Positions 49,301 to 61,300 of a stretch of DNA of 64,000 nt are shown here, piece after piece (the first letter of the stretch is position 1; each line of letters opens with the position of its first letter). The stretch spans positions 22,127,001 through 22,191,000 of the forward strand of contig NC_079875.1 in NCBI RefSeq assembly GCF_029227915.1. The letters are read 5' to 3'. The notes beneath the pieces are model-generated. The model saw only the letters and a list, made by a program, of their open reading frames with translations, was not told the DNA's origin and did not search any database. A program made the translations under genes and the position numbers. Source of the stretch: Hydractinia symbiolongicarpus (lineage: Eukaryota; Cnidaria; Hydrozoa; Anthoathecata; Hydractiniidae).

Positions 49301-52300
49301 ACTAATTTTTACTGCTACAAATTTTCTTGTATATACAGTGGAAAAACAATTCCTTAAAAAGAAATTTTCATACATTGGTGAATCCTTGCTAACGTCAGCA
49401 AAATTTTTAGATTCTCGTGTCTCTTAAGAGTTCTTTAAGAGCACATGATGTTATACAATACTGTGACCAGAGCTTCAAGCTATATGCGACAGTGGCAAAT
49501 TTGTCAAAAAATATTCTTTGCTTAAGGATCGACTTTTTGCTTACTTCATCAAAATCTTAGTGCTGTAAACATTATTTTTTCTGAATTAAGGGGATTTTTT
49601 CCACGGACGTTCCACAAAATCCATCCACCAGTCAGAACCATTTAATCATCACAATTTCTTGTTTAGGTCAGTTCAAATGGTGCTCTATCAATTTCATCGG
49701 TTTCAAATGGCTACAAAAGTATACCAAATGAAGACACAGTATTTGTTATGGATAACATACCTCATAAAGATTCGTATTGGGGGAAAGAAATATATTTTAA
49801 ATACCAAACAACCCCCCTCTATTTAACGGCTGCTAATAATGACGTATCCAAATTTACTCTCACTCCATTTAAGGCTACAAAGATTCTAATTTTCACTGAT
49901 TTAAAATCCTACACATCAAAACAAGCAATCTTTGCTACAGACGACACCTCAACCTATGTGATTTTAAACTACCAAACACTTGAAAATGACGGTATGATTG
50001 GATACTCAGAAGTTTCTTGTGGAAGTAAAGTACTTTTTGACAAAAATTCAAGCCAGATGGTAATGCAAACATCCAATATTGGAGTACCTGGTCGACATGT
50101 GTTTCGCCTGACCCAAGATTGCACAGTGGCGGGTGATGTGATAACTGTTGCATTTTCACTAGTTGTTATTCCTTTAATTTGACATGATGTAACAAAATAG
50201 TTTTTAGCTTTTTTTACAGTGTCACAGCGCTGTAGGAAGATGATATTTGTGAGAGAGAGCCAGATTCAGTGCCTACCCAAAAGTTTCACATGAGAAATAA
50301 AAATCTAATGTCCATTTGCATATGATTCCATATTATTCCTAGCTAAATATTACCTCATATCAGCTCGTTCTTTTTTTTAATAATGTTAACATTGTTATTT
50401 ATTTGATTATAAAAGATTATCATGTCTATAGATATGTATCCATTTGGGTCAAGACAAGGTGATCAAAGTTTGCCTGTTTGCGATAACTGCACAGAGGTTT
50501 TGTCCCTTAAAACGAAAATCCCTCTAAAGTGGAAGAAAATTTCAAAACTTTACGTAAGATGTATTGGGTTATTAATAATACCTTACCTGTGGTGAATCAT
50601 ATCATAACAGACCATTATTTCAAGATGCAAGAAAAAAATTTGACAGTTCAACTGATCAAAAGGATATCAATTTTAATGTGATTTACGTTAATGTTTTACG
50701 TTCAGTATAAACATTTTCTAAAATACTTAGTAATATTCTATGGACCTAATATAAAATTTCAAAATCATTTAGATTCTTTGTAGGCTTCATAAAAAGTTAG
50801 TCTAATATAAGAATCCTACCGCAGTGTTTTTTGTCAGCCTTATACCCCTTTTTCTTTTAGATCAACTCTGACGGCTACATATCTGAAGGTCATTCAATCG
50901 AGCCGAACAAAGTAACGAGAGAGGAAAACGAACTATATTTTCAAATTGCTGCATACCATTTAGACTTTGATACTACTTTAGGTGGAGCAGTGTATTTTAG
51001 GGAAACAGGTGATGACTATATCATCTCTCGTGCGAACGCAGATATAAAGTTTATTTACCCTGAAGCTGCAGATGTCACCAACGCTGTTATCGTAACATAT
51101 GACAATATGGCGGCTCATAATGACACAGGACGAAATTCTTTTCAAGTTGTAATAGGGTACAACAATTTAACCAGTGCGTATTTGATAATCATCTACAAAT
51201 ATTTGATGTATGGGAATGCGTTGGCGATGTTTAAAAGTCTACCTTGTTCCAGAGTTGACGTAACAGCTACCTATGAATACGAGAATGCGTTTTATTTGGT
51301 GGGTAATCAAAAATCGAATAAACGAGGGAAATATATTTATGACCTGCATGGTGAAAACAAATGTAACGAAGGTAATTGTTTTTTTGTCTTACTTTCAACT
51401 CTCTGATCACAAAAAGAACATTAGAAACAATATGTTGATTTTAAAATTACCTTTAGTAAAATTAAATACTGCAAAACGCGGATTCTTTTTTACTGGTGGT
51501 AGATTGTACAATTCACTACCATTGAAATAAGAAAAATCCAAGGAATAAAAGCTTTTGGCAGTGAGTTTTCAAAATATTAATTTTAGACTTTATTTTTCAC
51601 CCTCTTTTTTCTTTTTTTCTGACATAATAATTATAATTGGCTTATAATACTATAATATTTAGCTTTTGTTTGAACACGACGAACGTTGATAACAGTTGCA
51701 TTGTATATATGGTACTTTCTATAATAACCGAAGTTCTTATCACGTATAAATATTCGCAAATAAATAAATATAAATAAATAAATAAATGAAAGTCAGAATA
51801 TGTAAGCAAAAACAATGGTAAAGTATTAGTAGCACTAAAGTTTCTATGTTTCACAATCCTAATTATTAAAAATGATATGTTGTTTTACATAAAAAGTTTT
51901 CTCTCCTTCTATGCTTCGACGAATGTTTTAGTAGGTAAATGTCTATTCTAGTTTGCAGAACAGACACTGCTAATAAACACTTGGCAATGCTTGATAAATA
52001 CGATTTAAAGTTGCTAAAAAAAACAAGAAACACAAACAAACATTCAATGATATTGAAGAAGATATACCCCCGTCTTACCGAAAAGTTATACGTAAGTTGT
52101 TCTGGTTATCCCTGGTTCCGCGTATTCTGTTACAAAAATTAATTATATTATTATAATTATGACAACTGCTCTGACTGCACTGGTCTTATCTTTGAAAGGG
52201 ACTCCAGTGACATTCATGACACAGAGAATGACAGTTAATGTAGACCTTTGATAAAAGACAAGTCTTGTTCTGTGTCATACTCTCACTCTGAGTATTTTCC

Positions 52301-55300
52301 AACCTTTTCCACAAATGCCTACGAACTTCTTGAGAAGAGGAAGAATTGCAACATTCAGATTCTAAAGAATCTAGATTCTAAATTTAAGAAGTCACTGGTC
52401 AAATCATTGTCTAATTTCTTTTTTTCTTTATTACAGATGACAGTTTTCGCAAATTCGTATGATCATCTAACCATAAACCGAACCACCTACATTGAATCAT
52501 GCAACATAGGCACTATACTGCAGGCTCAGCAAAGCATACGCGATTTCGATATGACCTTCACACCACAAGACGTAGTAAAAGTATCCTATTACATCAACTC
52601 AAATTTGACGGAGGAACAAAAGTTTGAAATCACTTTTGCTTCAAACAAAAATGCAACTTACGTTATCATGTCGCGATGTACACTGGGTCCTGGAAACATT
52701 CACGCAATTGGGTATTTCAAAAATTGTTCGTTTGCAATTACTTGCAAGTACTACGTAGAAACAAAGTTCATAGAACATAACAAATGTGGGAAACATGTCA
52801 CTCGTGAGTGCTCACATCTTCGTTTTATATATCGATTTTTCCATTTCGGGGTCCTCTTTTTTCAATAATCATATAAACTTCTTGCATCGTTATTAGTTAT
52901 GACATTGATTCGCAGATGTGTTTTTTCCCGCTTTGTTGTGACGCCTATTTGTCCGGTCGTACTACTTTGTAACGACGTTTGGTAACAACATTTTGTTTTT
53001 TTTGTATGTGGGAAACATATCCGTGTTACAAAAGAATTATCTAAAGATTTTTAAATTTTTACTCGTTTGCCTATTGTGAACATCATAACCTCGTGTATGA
53101 ACTCTTCAAAGTTCAATTTTTCGTTTTCCTTATTTTTTTTTTTTGAAGTCTTCTTATGCTGCATGTCGTTATGTCCTTTTGAATTTCGATAAGTTAACAA
53201 AGATCTGTGCTAAGTTTTCCATCATTATGATGTGTCCTTCATCACATTTGGTTGTTAAAAAACCCAGCTTCAACTTCTGTTCCGTCCCAAAAAATGCCTG
53301 GACTGAATGAGTTCTAAAATTAATTGTGGGTAAAAATATATCCAAAGTATCGCAGTTTTAATTAAAACTGTTGTCTTATCAATCAACTATTGCTTAATTG
53401 TTTTTACAGCAAAAGGTGTACTACTTAACTGCATTTAGCATAAGAAAGATTATTTGAAAACTTTGTTGCATCTAACTGTATTTAAGTATCTTACCTGATT
53501 TATCAGAGGTGGATAACAGCTAGATAGCTTCCAGTTGTAGAAAATCAAATTGGCTTTCTTACATATTCAGCCGAAATAAAAACACGTTGGCTACATCACT
53601 GTGGTCACCTTGTCACCGCAAAAGCAGTCGTCCAGCTGTAGTTACTTCGTGTCGTCCAGCTGTAGTTACTTCGTGTCGTCCAGCTACAGTTGGTGGAAGT
53701 TTTAAAGCGATTGCGTTGCTTAAATATTTTTAATATTTTTAACTAGTTTTAAGTGACTGCTATCTACATCTTCCCTTTAACAGTCTCTTTATTTTAGTAC
53801 TGTATCCGACAAAAGAAGACAAAAAAAGCGAACATGTTATTGAGTCGAAAAAGCGTAGTCGTTGTTCTTGGGAAAAGCCTTTTTTATTGTTTTCAACGGA
53901 AGCTACAAGTATAACAGTTAGTGCATTTTTCGTTATTTTTCTCGTAAACTTAAAATGTTCCTCCTGCGTTATTTTTTATTTCATTGCAAAATGTGTCTTT
54001 CTTTTGGAAAGTAGTATCATGAGATGCAATAATACAATCGGGACGACTTAAAATTATTTTAGGATCAGAAATCTTTACATTCACAGAGTTTTGTAAGCAA
54101 GAAAATGAGCATACACTTTCTCCAAGCGACACTAAAAGTTTTTAAATTCATCTTGAAGCTCCTAAAGTATTCAACGATTAATTCAGTATTTTAAATGCGC
54201 CACGTGTTGTTTTACATCAAAAGATGTTTCGCAGCTAATTCGTTGTCGAAAATATCACTCACACTTCGATTTGTAAAAATCCCTTTACACAAGAAATGAC
54301 CAAAATTCTATTTACTTTGTACGGCCTATATTTTCGAACCTAGATATCGAATTATTACCTATTTTTTTAATTTTAATATGTTTCGTCCATTTGCAGAAAA
54401 AAAATTTCAATATGACGAATGACTATTTTTTCGAAGTAGTTCAGATTCCATCTTCTTTACTTTTATTCACAAATGTCTCTCGCACTATTAAGCTTGCCAG
54501 ATAAACAAGCAAAAACGTATTAAAACCTAGGTTTTTTTGTTTTTTTAAAAAAAAATGAAAGTAAAATTTATTAACATAAACCAACCTAGAATTTACAATA
54601 TAAAACACAAATGACTAAAGACATTGTACGTGGAAAGATAACACTTTGAACATTGAAAGGGTGACATTACGATACGAAACAACATATAACTAATATTGAT
54701 TTAACAGTACATTTAGATGCAATCGTAAATTGAAGCTCTATTCGCCAACGCAAAGTCATTGAGATTAATGACCCTATCTAGCGTCGATCTAGAACCCCGA
54801 ACACATCGAATTGTCGACCGTAGCAACGAGAAACATATCTTTGTTCGTATGACATTCGTCGCTAAAGATACCGGAATGGACCGTTTTTCAGCAATCATAT
54901 TGACTAAGCTTTTAAAGAAGTTAAAACCTAGGTACTGGCCTTTTTTCTTTTTGTTCAAATGACTGTTTCTCTCTCCGTTTAGATTGAACATAGTTATATT
55001 TCAATTGAGCCAGAAAAATACACGTCAACAGATGCGAGGATATTATTGGTTTACGATGTAACAGAGGAAGACGTATCTATATCCAGCACGGTATACTGCG
55101 AATACACGGAAAACACCAACCTGATAAGGGCTGCCAACATGGATGTATCTAATCATACATTAACACCATTTTCTGCTAAACATCTGCTACTAGTAACATT
55201 CTCTAATGTGAAAAAAGGGATTTGGGACCCACGTTATTTTACATTTCAAGCAGTGTTGGCCTCTGATGGAAATGAAACATTTGCTATCTTGAACTACTTC

Positions 55301-58300
55301 AAATTAGAAGGAGACGCAACTTATATTGGCCACGAAGAGGAATTTTGTCTGAACTCCATATTTTACCAAAGTTTAGGCAGCACAGAATTAGTTCATACAT
55401 CAAATGTTGGAATACCTGGAAGACACGTGTTCAAACTAACATCGGAGATTGGATGCATACGGGCAAGTGAGTTATTTTGCGATACTTAGCTTGTTTACAT
55501 GCAGAAATATTTCTGCACTTTGTTTTATTGAAAAATAGTAACTATTCATATTGTTTCCGAGCGTGCTTTTTTATAAAAGCACGCTTGTGTACTGTTAAAA
55601 CGCAATTGCTCAATACACTCACGCTGTATTAAAGATGGCAGCGCGCCTAAGTTTTTGTTGGTCGTTTTGTTGGTCGTCAAATGCTTGAAATTCGATTGTC
55701 TGAACTTGAACAAAGCTGTCGAAAACATATCATAGCAAGATTCAATGAGAAGCCGTACCCAGTCCCGAATACTTTAAGTACCTGCTGGATGGAGCGGAGG
55801 CAAAAGTGAATCGATTCACATTACAACTTAAGTATCAATTTTATCCGGTACAGATTAAATTTTGATGTCAGTTGTTTTCACCTTAGCTCTTTACCCGCAT
55901 GGAGAGACAAGTGGCGATCTTGTAATGCCAAAAGGAGACAATCTTGTAGAGAAGTTGAAGCTTAACTCGCCGTTAGAATTAAACACAGGAATTATTCACG
56001 ATATATTTGTAAGATTAATTTTGTATTGCTCTGCTAATTTTCCCGTGTATTAATTTCCTCGAAATTAATTTAGGCCAAAGCATGGAAAATTAAACTTTCT
56101 AAAAAACGTGGGCCATTCCTTAAATATGTCTGCAAGAATACACAGAAAAAAAGAATTTGCTTTATTTTTTCTTTTGTTGATTGTTTATTAAACTCGATAC
56201 CTTCGAAGTTCCCACATTATAACACATCACAAAAACTTGTGCTCCGCAACAGCATTGAGAACACCATCTGTAAAAATTATATGAAGGAAATAACAAACAA
56301 CACATACCGGCCAAACATAGTTATTTAAGGTACATTTTCTCCTTTATTGTTCTTAGGCTGAACTTACTATTTCGTGTACATAGACCGACGTGTTATTTAG
56401 ATGAAGTGATTACTACCTCACCTATACTATTATCATATAGGGAATCGAGATCTTGTCTTCACTTTGTTTTAGGAATCGAAATATCATGTAAACGCCGCCC
56501 TAAACTTTAAAATTTATTCTTAAAATACGTCCTTGTTTTTCTTTTCTTGATCCATGTTTTAATATACTTTTTCTCAGTTAAGCACCAATGCTTTGATATC
56601 GACAAAGAGACTTTCATCTTCAACCGATTACCATCTGTATGTGCAGTATCCAAACACTATCATCGCACCATATAATCTAGACTATGACACAAGAATTAGC
56701 GGTGAGATATATTACAGAGAAACTAAGGAAGAACACACGTTAAAGCTAGCCTCTATGGACATCGATTCTGCGTTTGGAGTTAGTGTCAATATCACATCTG
56801 CAATTGTTGTCACTTATCTTGACATTGCAAGCAAAAATGCACCGCTTCTCAAAGATACATTTCAGGTTGTTATTGCATATAACGATAATGGCGACGCTTT
56901 TCTTATTTTGATTTTCAAGCAGCTGAAAAATCCAAGTGGGCTTGTGATGTTCTCGGAGAGTTCTTGTTGCAGCATCAATGTGAACAAACTATTCAATTAT
57001 GGTGACGCAAGATTTTTATCTGGTCATACAAACACTGCAGAAGGACTTGGGAAGTTTGTCATTGATTTAAAACGTGATTTTACAGGTGATTGCGTAAATA
57101 ACCTATCGTCTATTTCTTCTTCTAAGAATTTATTGTTCTACCAACTTGAAATTTTAAAGTTAAAAAGAATGCTTTGCTGACAGAGTAGGCATCCCACTGT
57201 TCGTATCAGGAAGAGTACTTTTTTTTTCTTTTTTCAGATGTTTTGCAAGAAAGCAAACAAAAACAAATCTACACCAACACAATTGGATATGATTTTATCA
57301 AAATCTCTTGGGAATTTGAAGCAAATAATCCGGCCATTATTACGCTCAACGTAGTTGGTGAATGGGAAACTAAATGGAAATATTTATCGTGTGATGTAAT
57401 TACCAGTGATGAATTTCATAACTTAATTCAAAATAAGACATACAAGATAGAGCTGATAGATGCTAACGGGAGTTTACCTGCGGTTGTGCTGTTCTCACCT
57501 GAAAAAATAGGCAAGCGTACCTTTTAATGCTTATATTCTTTAACTGGCTAACGCCTTACTATCCTGTTTAATTAACTTGAAAGAACATTGATCATTCAAC
57601 GCGGATACTTTAAAATTCAAATTTTTACTTTGTTCGAAAATAACAGTTTACTTAGTTGAAGCAATCTTTCATCTCTGCAGTTTTGTCATATTCAAATATA
57701 TCTCTTATGCCATCAAAGATGAAATCCTATGGTCACGGTAGTCCTTAACGTTTTCTTATCAATTTATTTTACCCATAAATTATTATTATTTGCTTATGGA
57801 TTACGATGTTATTTTAACTTAAGTACGGATGGCTCTGCCTTTCCTCTGACTGTAACTATGTTACATTATCTCTATACGTACAGCATTGCTCTAACTTGCT
57901 TGGCTGCCACACAAGCCGATTAGCGGTCAGTAGACGGCACCAAATAGGCTGACAACACTATATTCAAAGTGCACCTGAGTGGGGACTCGAACCTGAAACC
58001 TTATGATTAAAAACCAAATGCTCTACCACTACACCATTACTGCATTACGAGTTCCATTTCCAATGTAGGTGCTGTATCGAATGTTTCTATCAGACAAAAT
58101 GGACATCAATCGTTTTTATATTGGAAGACTCCCGTAGTAAAATTTGGAAATCCGGCAGTGGCTAAGACCTTCATCAAACATACAATGATAGAATCTGGCA
58201 AGGAATATAATTCCTTAATTTCGTCTTCCATTTATGAGAGTCAGTACAGTTTCAGTGGAGAGATAGGGTCAGAACATACTTTTGTTATAACTTTAGCAAT

Positions 58301-61300
58301 AAGAAATCAGCTTGGTCCTTCGGAAACAATCACATACACATTTGTAGGTAGGTATTAGACTGGTTACGAAATTTTGAGGGTATGTTACGCGTTTACTTTG
58401 TAAATTGAGCACATTATGATTCTACTCAACCTGAATTTCTTCTCAAAACAAAAAAATGTGAATCTAAAATTGTTACATGTTTTCAAGATCAAAATTTCTC
58501 CTTTAAATTGGCGACTCATTATATCTTTTAATTTTTAAGAAGTAGCGTATTTTATTTTTAACTAGCCAGGATACTCAACGTCCCACGCCGAGTGTAGCAT
58601 GGTAAAATGTTTTTTTTGGCTAAGTAGGTTTCCCGAAATTTCCAAAATAGTTTTCCGACAATGGTCAAGAATTGAATTATCTGCAAACTTCTACGTTTTA
58701 GAAACAGCAGAAAGTTCATCAACAAATATCATTATCATCGCGACGACTTCTGTGTGTGTTGTTCTGCTTGTTTTCCTCGCCATGGTGTTGTACTACAGAA
58801 AGAAAATGAAAAGAAGAAATAAATTTCTCTTCACGCAAACTGCTTACAAGGTAAGGGTTTTTTTCGTCCGCGATGTTCAAAAATCTAGACCTTAATATAT
58901 CACCTTAATGTGCACTCCTTGTTGAGAAACATTTAATCCTGTGACTCGGCGATACGCATTTCCCTATTTTCATTCAAAAACCTTTAGTTGGATCCAGATC
59001 GAAGCATTCTTGAACAATGCAATAACTTGACGTATGATACTAAGTTTGAATTTCCAAGAAAACACATCTCGTTGTTTCGAGTACTGGGCGAAGGCGCATT
59101 TGGTCAAGTATGGATGGCTTCAGCTAAACAGATGGAAAACTTTAAGCCAAGACAGATTAAGAAAAGGGCTAGTCTATGGAAGAGATACGGAACAAAGAAA
59201 AAGACGTTTGTAGCAGTTAAGACACTTAAAGGTTGTGATTATACATTTTTTTGTACTTATAAGAGCGTCATGGATACTAATTTTCAATGTTGAAATATAC
59301 CAACATATTAACAATCCAAAAGGTCTCGGGACCGGTAGTATCTTTACAAGAATAAGAACTTTAGCGTTAAGTGACTCTGTGTTTCAAACTCACAAGGTTT
59401 AAGAATAACAAAAAAACGGATAGTATATTTTTCTTTCTAACAAATAAAAATAATAAAATTGCAAATTTGTGAGGAAAAAAAAACGACTGAACTTTAAACT
59501 TGTTGGAATATTAAGAACAGCCGAAACATTGAATTTTCTGATATAGAAGCGAAAAATCTTTTAAATATAAGGTTTAGGGAGCTATTAAACTCTAGTTTAA
59601 AACTTTAAGGTTTCAGTCTTAGTAAGCAGTATTTTCAAAAGAGTGTTTCTCACATTTCTGGAGTATATAGATACCTTTTCTAATTTTATTTGACTGATAA
59701 AGTAAAAGCCATTTGGCGAGGCAAAGTTAAGCACAAACCAAAGATATTGACTTGATTTGATTTGATTTGATCAGCATACTTTTCAGAACAAAAATGACGT
59801 CACACCGTTTTCCCAACAATTATTTCTACCGAATTTGATTAACAGGGTAACTTGTTCAAAATTTTTTTTGTTCAAGATGGTTAATTTCCCTCTCCCGCCA
59901 TGGTTATATCGTGACTAAAATCCAACAAAAATTGGTTTAATATTTTTGTCGATTGAAGTTTGTTGCAACCATGGCTAATTTAAATGACTAGTCGTTAGCC
60001 CGTGGAAAAATCCACGGGTTCGCCCGTCCTTTTTATATTGCATTGCGTGCGTCTCGCTACTTGCGCAGCTAAGCTACCATTTTGCGTGACGGACAGACGT
60101 ATACGGGTATTTTAATATAGAAGACTACGATTTTAGGAGAATTCCTCTCACTTTCATGCAATAGAAATGTTTGATCAATTGAAGATGTGATATCGTAACA
60201 GGGCCAATGGCGAACACTACACCATCACATCTTTTCCATGTACCTTCATCGGGGAAGACCTGTTGCTTTTTATTTCGAACGATACACGTGAAGAAGGAAT
60301 AATGTGGTTTTATAGACTGTAAACATGTGTTCACAGTCTATAAAACCTTACCTACTCGAGACGTCCCACTGTAAAAATAAGATAAAGTGACATAAAATTT
60401 ATACTATCGGGAACCCGCAAAAAATGTTCCACTTACTTTTCTTACTTTGTAAACCGGAATTAAAAAATTATTTAACTCGATAACTCGAAGTCATTAATCT
60501 TTGGTTCACTTCGTAATTTTACACCGCAATAATTTAACCCTTATAATTTACCTTAACGTGTGCAAATGTTACTCTGATTCCAGATTATACTTATTTATAT
60601 TGAAGTGATTTTTCTTCTCAGCTGGTGCCACAGAATCTGACTATAAGGATCTTGCAAACGAACTTAAACTTCTAATACACCTTGGAGAACATCGAAACAT
60701 TGTCAATCTGCTTGGTGCATGCACTCGCGATGAGAATTTGTTGGTGATTCTTGAATATTGCTCAAATGGAGCTGTGTTGAATTATCTACGGTTAAATCGG
60801 GATGATTTTGAAGCTTCTTGGTATAAACAGAACAACGAGATCTTCAATCTTTATCAAATAACTTGGGTAGCGGTTCAAATTGCTGATGGGATGAACTTTT
60901 TAGAAGAAAAAAAAGTAACGCAAGTTTTATTGTTTCGGTGTGTTGTGTGTACTATAGATATTATACTTCCCACGGGTATTATTCGCGTTCTTAAACTGTA
61001 AGAAAAGTTTGAATTTCCGATAAAAACTAAATGTCATTCATTGGTCTGGATTGCTACAAACGTTTTGTCACTTTAAGTCCTTGATGTTGATCAAAATCAC
61101 ATGGTGTAAAGCCGATCATCTTCCTTTTTTTGTCAAACAAATATTTTATTTTTATTTTAAGTGTGTACATCGCGATCTAGCAGCAAGAAACGTTCTTTTA
61201 ACGGAGAAAATGTACGCAAAAATAGCTGATTTTGGTCTCGCAAGAAACACTGAGGGAACAGACTATTACAAAAAAGAAACGGAAGGAAATCTTCCCATTA

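Larger units (their letters stand above)
46326..57085 (+). other. Ectodomain part 1: six NIDO-like domains
   Basis: Each module is a short exon (101-140 nt; module 1 uses the signal exon) followed by a long exon (367-511 nt). Entry phase is 1, the internal junction phase 0, and exit phase 1. NIDO hallmarks are clearest in modules 3 and 6: [26 protein letters not shown], then [20 protein letters not shown]. Modules 2 and 5 end with [14 protein letters not shown] and [14 protein letters not shown], the NIDO C-terminal signature. Modules 1 and 4 are diverged ([19 protein letters not shown]) and recognised by exon structure and the central strands. NIDO domains occur in nidogen, alpha-tectorin, mucin-4 and SNED1; their presence in a kinase receptor is unusual. 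Confidence 0.8.

Noticed and set aside
57972-58046. Functional tRNA-Lys on the minus strand
   Set aside because: Acceptor ends do not pair and the T-stem is poor; better read as a SINE head.
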